From Melanocharis versteri (Eukaryota; Chordata; Aves; Passeriformes; Melanocharitidae), in NCBI GenBank assembly GCA_013397845.1, contig VZTG01005250.1, positions 94,995-158,994 of the forward strand: a stretch of 64,000 nt of DNA, in the 5' to 3' direction. Position numbers and translations under genes: made by a program. A model generated the notes under the pieces. It saw nothing but the letters and a program-made list of their open reading frames with translations. It was not told where the DNA came from and did no database searches. Shown piece after piece: positions 48,691 through 59,029 of the stretch; positions within the stretch are counted from its first letter, which is position 1, and each line of letters begins with the position of its first letter.

Positions 48691-51390
48691 GCAGGCAATC
48701 AGCATAAATGAGTTTTGTCCTGCTGGGAAAGACCACGTGGGATTCATCAGACCTTTAGAGGAATCTGCCTCTCCCTGAGGGTATGAAGCTGTAAGCACAA
48801 TTCTCTGTGACAAAGCTGGCAGAATCTATCCTTGAAGTAGAATGACTTCCTCTGTGCGTTTTGTGACTAGAGTTGGAATAATGCAATGATGCTGCTAGTG
48901 GGGAGCCACAGAATATAAGCAAATACCTCATCTCTCACAAATTATAGGCGCTATTGTTTACCTTGAGCACTGTCAGAATGTTTTCCTGGAAAGATGGACA
49001 AAACTATTTTTTTCAAGTATCCTATCTCAAGAACAAGTGTAAGTAGGACCTAATAGTTCCAACTGCAACACCTGCTAATAGTGATAAAACAAGTCCTGCA
49101 AAAAACCCACTTGTATTAAAATGAAAGTATAGAAATTGAAGCAAGATTTCTGTTTTCTATTGTTTTACTATACAGCATTTTTGCTGCCTAACTGCAGTTG
49201 CATTGCAACTGCTGCATTCTCCCAGATCCAACCCCTGCAGGAGAGGGCTGAGCATTTGGAACATCTGTCATTTAATGAAAATAGGATAATTACTACATTT
49301 TTTGTGGTATTCTTAGATGAACAAGTACATAAAAGAAGAAGAAAATGTAGGACATGGGTAGATGCTCAGCAAGAAAAACTCATCTTATAACTTCAATACA
49401 TGCCAGAAGTGGGTATATATATATTTCTGTAAATGGGCAGGAAATACAATTTCCTTTGGGTGTGAATAGTTTGGGCTCCTCTTACAAAATAAGTTTATTA
49501 GCTCTAGGGGTTATTATGAGAGAGGCAAAGAAAAAAGACTGATATTCTGTCTTTGGAAAAAATAAATTCTAATGAATAAAATTTTTTGTAAAAATCAATA
49601 ATTTAGTCAAAGAATAAATCTACCACTGGATAAGAGAACCAGTTTGTTGTATAAACTCTTTTGTTGTATAAACAAAGAAAAGAGACAGCCAACCAAAACT
49701 CATTGAATAAAAACATTTTGGGGAAAATGAAAATCTTTAAGGTTTTCTCTGTCTTTCTCCATGGAAATAAATCATCTTTATAGATTCCTGTTTGAGGATG
49801 TTGCAAGATTTCCTCTTACAGAAGGAATAAAAAATTATCAGAAAAAATATTAGTTTATACTGGACTGCTTAGGATTTTGAAATACAGAAGTCCTGTGTAA
49901 GAACTGCATTTGCAGATAACATATATGAACACTGATGTCAGTGCTTATTCATTATTTCGACTGAGATGCCTAGCATGACACAAATTATTTCTTTATAATC
50001 TTTCAGAATCTGTTGACATTTAAGGTTTTATTGGAACTCAGCAAACATCTGCTGATGGAATTGCTTGTCACAAGCATGAATACATCATGCCTGATCACAT
50101 AAACTTAGTCAGGGCTAAGGCTCAGTTTTCAGGACACATCAGCTGGTCTCCACAAACCATCTCATTTATCCTTGTCCCTAAGGAGGTCTCAGGATATGGA
50201 CACATACCTGTTGTCTTTGATACTTTTTTTCATTATTTTTTAGAAATGTTACAATTGTGTTTACTGCATAGGGATTCTGACAGCATGATTCCATATAAAG
50301 CCACCTTTCAGAAAATTGCTTTCTTTATTCATGCCTTCAAAAAAAAAGAAAATTATTTCCAATAGAAAACAAAGTAGGTTTTGTTCTCAATGCTTTAGTA
50401 TTCTTTGTATCCATTCTCCAAAATTTTAGGTCATGAAGAAATAGCACTTAATGAACTCCACCATAACAGTGGTTCTGCCTTCCACAGTGCCCTGCCTCTA
50501 CCTCTAGATTTCCATCTGATACTTCAAGAGAAGTTGAAAAGCCACTCTCCCTTTACCTGCTCAGTTAAGGTTCTGTGGATGAAACACTTTTTTTCCTATC
50601 TTTCCAGAAAAGTACCCAGACCTCTAAAGTGTGAGATTTTATTCTTAATCCTTGGAGTCAGGACCTCAGGAACAACTTCAGTCTTTACTTCTCTGTAAAG
50701 GAGGAATAAAAAGATGCTGCTTATTCTGTCTCTGTATTTCTAGGTGCTTTTCATTCTTTACAGACACTGACTGCAAATAGTTTATAGATTGTAGGGACCT
50801 ATGGAAACCTGCTATGAGCTTTAAGACAAAGGAATAGAGAAGAAGAGTAGGAAAATACCATCTGCACTTGTCAGTTCCAGTGACTCCATCTGAACTGCAG
50901 CTAAATGGTAGAACAGACACTTTAGGAAATTCCTTCGACCCGCCCTCCTTTAATTCCACATTTCAGGTCTATTTGTAGCTTCAAGAGATCAAATACATTT
51001 TATTTCAATCCTAACCAAAATACAACTTCTTCTGGACGGCCTGAATAACATTCTGAAGCCTTTTCAATGTCCTATAGACACAGAGGCAATTTTGCCTGCA
51101 TTTAGGAAATTATTGGGAAATGCCTTTCATTCCTTTTTGAGTACCTTCAGAAAAGTAACTTGATTTGACACTCAGTACCTGAATGAAGGACCCCTGGTTT
51201 ACGATATCATACAGTATGGGTACTTGCCAACAAAACTGAGGATTTTGTACAGAAGGAAGGGAACTCCCACCAAGTTTCAACATCTGTATCTTACATCCAG
51301 TTAAGATGATCACTGGGGACCACTTGTGCAACAGTCAGAATTGAAAGAGCATCTGCTGCTTCTTCTTCTTCGGACACTTTTGGACACTGA
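48691..51390. other. Unique DNA, no gene proven
   Basis: Several frames of 84-97 codons overlap between 49136 and 50959 on both strands. None shows a recognisable domain. The density of open frames here is a little higher than elsewhere, which follows from slightly lower AT content, but it could also mark a transcribed locus. Confidence 0.4.
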
Positions 51391-51693
51391 AAGACTGAGA
51401 CACATCCTGACAGAATGAAGTGCATAGAAGAGGAGATGAAACTGCAATATAACCAGTCTTGGATACCCCAAGAATCACATCATGTGCCTGGAAGCATTGT
51501 CCAAACACTTCCTGAAGCCAGGCTTGGTGCTTTGGCCGCTTCTGTGGGAAGCCTGTTCCCTTCTACAGAGCATTATGTTATCAATATCGAGCCCTCATTA
51601 GCCCATTCTGACAACAGTTTTGAATATGTAAACACCGATGATGTTGAGGATCCTGGAGCCTGGATCAACCCTGGCTTTCCTAAGGCAGTTTAG
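51391..51693 (+). other. Candidate terminal exon or chance open frame
   Basis: The frame is open from 51391 to the stop at 51693 (101 codons, with an in-frame ATG at 51415). It is less AT-rich than its surroundings. The predicted peptide is acidic towards the end, with an SDNSFEYVNTDDVEDPGAW segment around residues 64-82 and a short PGFPKAV tail, and has no low-complexity bias. A pyrimidine-rich run (51357-51371) precedes two possible acceptor AG sites at 51392-51393 and 51412-51413. A single ATTAAA (52094-52099) is the only polyadenylation-like hexamer I noted in the next 700 bp. I do not recognise a family. Absence of a partner exon nearby keeps confidence low, and a decayed retrocopy or chance are both possible. 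Confidence 0.2.
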
Positions 51694-52444
51694 GGAGTTC
51701 AGTGCATCAAAAAGAATTGCAGCTTAAAGTATAATCTGGTCAGTTTTTACATGATGGTAAGAAAGCTAGAAACTGCTTGATACAGATGTAGATTTTTGGT
51801 TATGGAAAAGCATGCTTATAATGTGACTGCTAGGTCAGCCATACTTTTCTATGTCCTCCATACCCAAAAAGTGATTCCTTGTTTTCAGCCCTCTCAGGCA
51901 TGAAGAATCCAGAAGATAACACTGGTTTGTCTGACAACTTAGGTCTCCAAAACACCTTAAAACAAAGTGGTCTCAGTGACGTAGGATATATGATTTACTT
52001 GAAGAAAAGTTTGCTTTAAGTCCTCTACTGAGCTTTTTACTTTTGTCTTATTATCGTTCTTTTAAGGTACTCATACTCATTTAGTAGTAAGTCATTAAAT
52101 TCTGAAATTTAAGGACTAAATTCCAGCTCTAGTAGGAATAAGGGTTAGTTTTCCAAAGTAACTACATTTGTAATTTTGTTTTTTGTTTTTTTTCCCTTAA
52201 AAACAATTTTTTGCTAGCATATGTTAAAAAATATATATATTCTTTATTATAGTACTTTTGGTAATGTATACCACATATAATTCACTGTACCAATGTTTAT
52301 ATTGTAAGCTGTCTATTATCTATACTGAATTGAAGTCTTGAATTGAAATTATATATATTTTGAGTGTGTAACTTCTAGTAATCTTCCTCAGATCAAGTTG
52401 GACAGAAAAAAAGAGCACAACTTAATGTATATTTTTCATATTTG
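51694..52444. other. AT-rich DNA, no gene seen
   Basis: AT-rich with TA runs near 52230. If 51391-51693 were a last exon, this would be its 3' UTR, but nothing independent supports that. Confidence 0.4.
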
Positions 52445-52785
52445 AAAGAGACCTTATAGCTCTCTACAACTAACTGAAAAAAGTGAGGTGTCAGTTTCTT
52501 CCAAAAAACAAGCAATAGGACAAGAGGAAACAGACTCAAATTGTGCCAGCAGAGGTTTAGATTGATACCAGGAAAAATTTAACCAAAAAGGTTCATGTTT
52601 GGAATGGACTGTCCAGAGAAGTGGTTGAGTCACCAACCGTGAAGGTATTTAACAGACAAGACAGTAGATGTAATGGTTAGAGATATGGCTTAATGGTGGA
52701 CTTGGCAGTGCTGGGTTAACATTAGATTTGGTGTTCTTAGAAGTCTTTACCAACCTAAATAATTCTGTAAGTCTGTGATTGAAAG
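52445..52785 (+). mobile_element. CR1 LINE 3' fragment
   Basis: Recognisable CR1 blocks in sense order: 'gaccttatagctctctacaacta', 'aataggacaagaggaaacag', 'gcagaggtttagattgata', 'tccagagaagtggttgagtcacc', 'gaaggtatttaacagac', 'ttaatggtggacttggcagtgctgg'. It ends with a degenerate 3' terminus ('accaacctaaataattctgtaagtctgtgatt') near 52780. About 340 bp long and 5'-truncated. It is more diverged than the copy at 30725, with several small indels, and its reading frame is destroyed. Confidence 0.93.
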
Positions 52786-55424
52786 GTTTGGCACACAAAA
52801 ATTCCTTTGATACTAAAAGATACCACCTCATTAGCACAATCATTGTCATGCAGGTATCCTCATACCAATCCTTAGAGATACCACCTTTCTGTAAAGTCTG
52901 TTTTTCCTGTCAATTTTCATTTTGAAACAATTTCCTTTTTTGTATCTCTGACAGAAACTTGATTAGTGGCCTCGAGATGACAAAGCTACACATACGTTCT
53001 GAATTGGAAGAAAAAAGTGCTTTTCCTTTTTATCTCTTCAGTGACATTCATTAGTGTAAGCAGCTTTTTGTGTCCTTTGTAAAGTTAATGGATTGCTGCA
53101 AAGGAAATCCTTTACTTTGTTAAAATCCACTTCTCAGCACTATTTGTGAGGGAAAGACCTAACACAGTACAGACTTTAAATGAAGGTCAGCGTTAGATGT
53201 TAGATATAAAGCTGAGAACAAAAAGATGGAGAAGAAAAGATAAACCATACAAAAGGGTGAGATTTGTTAGGAAGTTAAGCCACTGAAGCTAAGGAAAAAA
53301 TAAGCAGGTTTTTTAATTTTTAAGAAAAGAAAATGAAGAATACTCTCAGTGAGTTCTAAAGCAAGTGTTTATTTCATTAGTGCTGCATAAATAATTATAT
53401 GCTCTTCTTCTAGTCTATGGGAATTAACAGCAGGTCTGACAGCTTGTCTGATTTCGACACTGAGCTTAACACAGTTTATTTTTACTCGTGAGAAACTTAG
53501 TAGAAGGAATCCAAACAAGAGGAAAAGAAATCAGCAACAAACTGCACCTGATGTTTTTCTAAATTCCTAAATGCTTATGCTATAGATGACCAATAGTAGT
53601 GTGTTGTAGATTAAGTAATAGCCAATAAATGTATTGTAGTAGTTAAAAACCCAATGAACGCGTAGCCTGATTGATAAACATAAAAAAAGTGTTTAAATAG
53701 CACTGACTCTTAGAATAAACAGCTTTTTCTACCCAAACTGGGAGTAAATCCTTCATGTTGCGTCCGCCTGAACAGCAACACTAGTCCTCATAAATCTAGT
53801 TAATATAATATATCCACTGAAATAAAAAAAAAAAAAGTTCTGGACAAAAGTAGAATAGTGGTGTGGATTTCCACACCCATGTGAAGGACATACTACAGAT
53901 ACAGGGAATTGTTTACCTCTTATGCCTAAAATCAATGTAAAAGAATTATCTGAAATAAGAATCATATATTTCGTGTTCTCCCATGCCTCTAATTTCACTG
54001 GATAGTAACCTTTCATAACGGTGCCTGTTACTGCTGTTGCTGTTCCTGACCTGTTGCTGTTGACCAGGATTTTCTTGGAGTTCTTTCTTCACCTCAATAA
54101 TTTCTTCAGTTTCCTTCATTTTGAAGCTACCAGATCTGAAAAATATCTGTATGGGTACTGTAGGTATGTTCATCGAAGAGAACATCTGCTTCTTAGAAGG
54201 AGCCTCATGTGTGATTTATTCAATGTTGCAAATTGTACAGAAGGAACAAAGGCAACCACAGGTTACTTTACAGGTGTGTGTATCTTTTAAAATTAGATTA
54301 TATTCAATATATAATATTCAGTGTATAATAAAAATACAGAATGATACAGTGGCTGATAACAAATGAAAAAGGAGAACAGAAGAAAAAGCTACAGAGAGAA
54401 ATAAAGTCATAGCAAAATAATATACATGGAGATGCCCACAAAGCTACAAGGATTTCAAAATTAGCAGTGTCCAAACCAATAACTAACCAGACATACCATC
54501 AGAGTTGTGGTTACTACTCTGTTATCTAGTATTTGCACATTCTGAGACGAAAAATATACACTAAAAGAAAATATACACTCTGTCAGTAGCATAAGTCTGA
54601 TAGAATATAAAATATAAAAAGTAGAGGCTCAATAGAAAGTTTCAAAAAAGAACAATGAGCTGTGCAATGTACTGCTTAACAATCAGAATGAACCACTTGG
54701 CTAAAATTGAAAAAGATTAAACTATTCCTATTTTGTTGCAAAGATAATGGATTTTCTTTTTTCCCTTACGAATAGGAAGTCAATTTTTCCTATAGGAGAT
54801 TGAAATGCAAACCCTAGGGACCCCTAGAACTTAAAGGGAAAAGTCATTTCCCTTCTTTTTAGTATTTTTCCCCACTTCTTTTATACAGTACTCATTATTT
54901 AACTATACCATATAGAGAAGATAGAATAGTAGCTATGTTTTATTAAAAAAATAAATCATGACAGAAAAGTACTGGTTACACAGAACAGTCAGCTGATTTT
55001 ATGGTAGTTTTATGTAGTTAACTTGCAGAAGTGAAGGCAGATTTGTTGAAGTTTGTCTCTATTTTCACCTCTTCAGCACACAAACCACACTGAATGCTAA
55101 TATTTAAGAAACTGCAGGCTAACACTGTAGGGTCCAAAATAAAGATCATTTATCCACTTGGGTTTTCTTCTACCACTTGGACTCTCACTTAATTAAGTTT
55201 TAGAAAACTCTGCATGATTTCAGTCTCGAGGTACGTGTATCTTGTAATCATGCACCTTTGGGAAGATGCTTTCATTTGCTCTGTTTTTTGTACTGATGGA
55301 TTTTAAATCACAGTTTTTCCTTCTCAGCAGCAGTAATGAATCTTGTATACTAATCACAGTCTATGAACTGCTGGGTCCTACTTCCTCTGAACTAGATTGC
55401 AATAATATTTTCTGATTCCACGTA
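52786..55424. other. AT-rich unique DNA, no gene seen
   Basis: No gene is supported. A degenerate ctgttg-rich stretch lies at about 54028-54062, making the minus-strand frame there glutamine-rich. A 12-base word aaaatatacact is duplicated 17 bp apart at 54551-54579. Confidence 0.5.
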
Positions 55425-55794
55425 ATGACAGAATGGTTGGGATTGAAAAGGATGTCTGGACATCATCTGGTGTAAAGACCCTGCTAAAGGAGGTTCACCC
55501 AGAAGAGGTGGCACATGATCACATCCTGGCAGGTTTCGAGTATCTCCAGAGAAGACTCCACCACCTCTTTGAGAAGCCTGTTCCAGTGCTCTGTCACCTC
55601 ACAGTAAAGAGGTTGTTCCTCATATTCAGGTGGAACTTCCTGTGTTTCAGTCTGTGCCCATTGCCCTTTGTACTGTCACTGCGCATCACAGAAATGAGTT
55701 TCGCCCCATCTTCTTGGTACCTGCCTTAAGATATGTCTTTGTGCTGTTAAAAGCCTCTCTCAATCTGCTCTTCTTAAGACTAAAAATGTATTTG
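55425..55794 (-). mobile_element. CR1 LINE 3' fragment
   Basis: The plus strand reads as antisense CR1: a degenerate 3' terminus 'aatgacagaatggttggg' at 55425, then 'gagaagcctgttccagtgctctgtcacc', 'acagtaaagaggttgttcctc', 'ttcaggtggaacttcctgtgtttcag', 'tgtgcccattgccctttgtactgtcactg' and 'aatctgctcttcttaagactaaa', where it stops at about 55794. It covers the same ORF2 C-terminal and 3' UTR region as 52445-52785 but lies in the opposite orientation, about 2.6 kb away. The 98-codon plus-strand frame (55433-55729) is antisense and spurious. Confidence 0.93.
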
Positions 55795-55854
55795 TAATCA
55801 GAGATTCAATCACGCATGAGACCTTGGTGAACTTTTAAGAATTTGGTATTCCAC

Positions 55855-55937
55855 AGATAAACAGCTACTGTATTATTCCACTATTCCAATCTCAGATAGA
55901 CAGCTAGTGTATTATTCCACTAGTCCAGTCTCAGAAG
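55855..55937. repeat. 39-bp tandem duplication
   Basis: Copy 1 (55855-55893) and copy 2 (55894-55932) both begin agata(a/g)acagcta and share 'tgtattattccacta(t/g)tcca(a/g)tctc'. A short third start (agaag) follows. The copies differ at only about five positions, so the duplication is relatively recent. Confidence 0.9.
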
Positions 55938-56769
55938 TCTGAAAACTAGACTGTGCAGTGTCACAATGAGTTCATTGCTAAAGATGCAACATCCAACAGC
56001 AGTGCATGTTTTATCTAATCACACCTAGAATACATTTCTTTCAGATGGCAAATTTATGTATCTGGTAACAGAAACCTGCATGTAATGAAGTGGCTCTGGC
56101 CTGACGAAAGTACTTTAGAAGTCAAACCTGGACTTGGCCTTCCCACTAAATGCTTTTGAGTCTTTGGCATCCTCCAGAGTCTCTCAGGTTGAGGTGCCCT
56201 AGAAGATCATGACACCTTTTCCAAAATAGGCCTTCACCATATTTTCCTGCTTGCAGTAACATCTGCCTGTCACGGAGCCCAACCCTGTTGATGCCACACG
56301 CAGTACTATATACAGGACACTGTGTGACTCACGCTGTAATCTCCCAGAAGGCTACAGCAAAAGGCAGGCAAAATGTGGCAGTTTTGACTGGGAAGGAACT
56401 TAGAAAAATGCCTTCAATACTGAGCTGTGAGACCTCTTTGCTCGAGGGATTATCAGTCCCCATGTGTTGGAGCTGGTTTCACTGAGATACAAAGACTTGA
56501 CCTGACTAAATGGAAAGCAGAAAAGGCTACCTCTCGCTTCCACTGTAAAAGTTCAGGTACATACATGTCATGGGCTCCATCCATTGTCTCCTTGGAATTT
56601 GGCAGTATTTGTTTGGATGCTATAACAAAACTAAGCTTATGCAGTCTGGGAAATGCTTTTTAAGCAGAGAATACAAGCTCTGTCTGTGTTTTCTGCTTGT
56701 TTGTATATATGTTAGCTGTACAATTTTCCTGTCCAAAACCAGCACAGCTAGTTGAATTGGTCTTTCTGA
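55938..56769. other. Unique DNA, no gene seen
   Basis: Somewhat less AT-rich than average, with overlapping frames of 61-78 codons and no recognisable domain. It could include an undetected old repeat. Confidence 0.4.
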
Positions 56770-57490
56770 TTGAAGGGGGTGTGGGGGTCACGGGGGCAGG
56801 GAGGAGGAGGTCATGCAGAGCAAGTGTTGTGAGCAGTGTGTGCTGAAGCATAAAATCGCAACAACTCACGGCCCCATCCTGAGAGGGGTTGGCTATCAAA
56901 GCCTTCCCACCGGCCCTGGGCTCGCTCACTGCCCACCGCTCGTCGTCGCAGGTGGACCTGGCGGGGCTCACGCAGGGCTCACCCGACTCCCCGATGGCAA
57001 AAGTGTGGAGGCGTGGAGACAAAGGAGTCGAGAGGGGGCTCTTCAGAGGTGAACAGGAGAAGGTTTATTCAGGAGAAGGGAGCGGGGTTCTGGACGCAAC
57101 GAGGGGAAGGAGTAGAAGAGCCCCAAGCACTGCTGTGCACGGGGTTAAGTACCAAACAGCAAAGGGTGGAGTATCGGACTTTTGACCAATAACATTACAA
57201 ATATGAGGGTGTCGATTATAGCATCATCCAATCAGCAATATTGGGGAGGAGAACAGGGAGAAGACAACTGTCAAACCAGGAATCAACATAACTGACAGAG
57301 AAACTACTAGAACAACATCCAAACATGGCATAAACAAGGCGGAGAAAGCTCTGCCCACCATGAGCTCATACAAGATGAGCTCACACGTCTGTGCCGCCAT
57401 CCGCCCAATGCACGTGACGTGCAGTTTGGCCTCGCTGAGCCGAAGCCCAATGGATAACGGCAGCAACATAAAATTCCATCAGGCATATGC
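56770..57490 (-). mobile_element. Probable endogenous retroviral LTR and leader
   Basis: This is a sharply bounded GC- and CpG-rich block of about 700 bp in AT-rich DNA. Read on the minus strand it has an LTR-like order. An upstream segment (57470-57200) has a reversed CCAAT-type box near 57183-57190 (attggtca in sense). It is followed by a 'tacttaacccc' TATA-like site near 57150, then 'ctgaataaaccttctcctg' with a canonical AATAAA (about 57065-57070). After that comes a pyrimidine-rich 'cgactcctttgtctccacg' that would be U5. The CpG-rich continuation to about 56890 could be the leader. No gag, pol or env coding sequence is seen. I cannot place exact termini or a primer-binding site, nor name the family. 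A CpG-island promoter of an unannotated minus-strand gene is the main alternative. Confidence 0.5.
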
Positions 57491-59010
57491 ATGTCTGCAA
57501 ACTGGCCATCTAGGTATCACTGTGTGCTGCTCATTCATGTGCTCATGGTGGCAAGGCAGAAGCGGTTGAGGCTGCTCAGGTTGCAGATTTCCCTAATAAT
57601 AGAAGCTGAAGACAGGTTTCCCACTAGCAAGGAAAGAGCTCTGTTCTGTCAAGTGTAAGCTGACAAGAGGAGATGCAGAGTTTTGTTTATGCACTCACTG
57701 CATGGCCAAAATGTGTTTCTGCCATCCTGTGGGCTCAGGAGCAGGGTAATACAAGACTGTAGCATAAACAGATACTGTGAAGGTGTCAGACTGGAGAGTA
57801 TCTCACCAGATGGAAATCCACAAGGTTTTTTCTCTACTTTTCAACTGCAGGGTTCTTGGATTACTGCTCAGGGTCTTGAAAATAAAGATTTTGTACCTGG
57901 GCAGAAGACAAGGCAAGTGCACCCCAGAGAACGCTGTCAAAATGTAATGTAGATGCAAGACCATATTATTTCCTGTGGCTCTTTCTTCTGCTTTCAGTGG
58001 AGAGTTATGGTCTTGATGTCCAGAACATGCAAAGAAAAACAAAGTTGCAGAGTAATGCTTCACCACTACCCACAAAATAAGTTTTGGCTCTCTAGATCTG
58101 CACATCCTGACCCTGACTTGCTGACTCGGGTTCCTGGCTTGACCTCAAAGCTGCCTCATTGGGATGGACATGCCTGGTGGCCTGGACTCTTGGATGAGCC
58201 TGGCTGCTCTGAGCAGACTGGTTCTGCTCACCCTGTTCATGTACTATGAGACTGCTTCAGATCACACAGTGAGGAATTGGTCCTATTCCAACTCTATAAC
58301 TTGTGCTTCTGCTCCCTACAATAATGGCTCTACAGTGGACAGTCCTTGTGTGAAATGTTACATTTGCCGTGATTCACACTAATGTAATATCTATGCAATA
58401 TTTCAGCCAGTAGAACACATAGGCAGAGGAGAAGAATCAGTCAGAAGAATAATGATTGAAATGTGAGCAGGAGTGAAGACCTTTACGTCAGGCAAACACT
58501 ACTGCAAGAATATTCACTGTCTTGAGACCTCAGGAAGTCTCTGCCTACTGCTGTAACTACTTTCTCTCTCAATCCACCTGCCTATGCTTGGATCAATACC
58601 ACTCTCTGAGGACAATGTAGTGAATTGACTAACTTTGTTAATGTCAGTCTTACTTTGTCAGCAGATTTCTCATTGGCTTAGGGAATGCATGTAGCAATAG
58701 TCTATGTGTGTGCTATTTCAATTATATTGGATACACTCCAGTGATATTTCCAAAATAAAAGCCTTAAGAAAGGTTATTTTGTTAAAAGTGTCACAGAACG
58801 TAGACACATGCTGTCAAGCAACTATCATGCAGGTTTTTTTCATAAACATCAATGTAGCATTTACGCACTGGAAACATCAGGGATGCTGATACTATTAAAC
58901 TATGCCTTATATCTCTAAGAAGTGTGAACAAATAATCTTCCATTGCATGCTAAAAATGGGGAAATCATAGAAACGATGTCAGGTTCTCTCAGAAATAAAT
59001 TAATTCTAAC

Positions 59011-59029
59011 AAAAAAAAAAAAAAAAAAA
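59011..59029. repeat. poly(A) tract
   Basis: Nineteen A residues, the longest uninterrupted A-run in the window. It is preceded by 'agaaataaattaattctaac', which contains an AATAAA about 17 bp upstream, as a processed retrocopy tail would have. No retrocopied gene body is recognisable further left. Confidence 0.9.

Noticed and set aside
55433..55729. 98-codon plus-strand frame
   Set aside because: It is antisense to a CR1 fragment. Such antisense frames are common in CR1 and not coding.
56660..57022. 120-codon minus-strand frame
   Set aside because: It overlaps the CpG-rich probable LTR and leader and runs out into unrelated AT-rich sequence. It has no recognisable retroviral domain, and the openness follows from GC content.
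59011..59029. A19 run with upstream AATAAA as a processed pseudogene tail
   Set aside because: No gene-like body could be recognised in the preceding kilobase, so it is kept only as a homopolymer.
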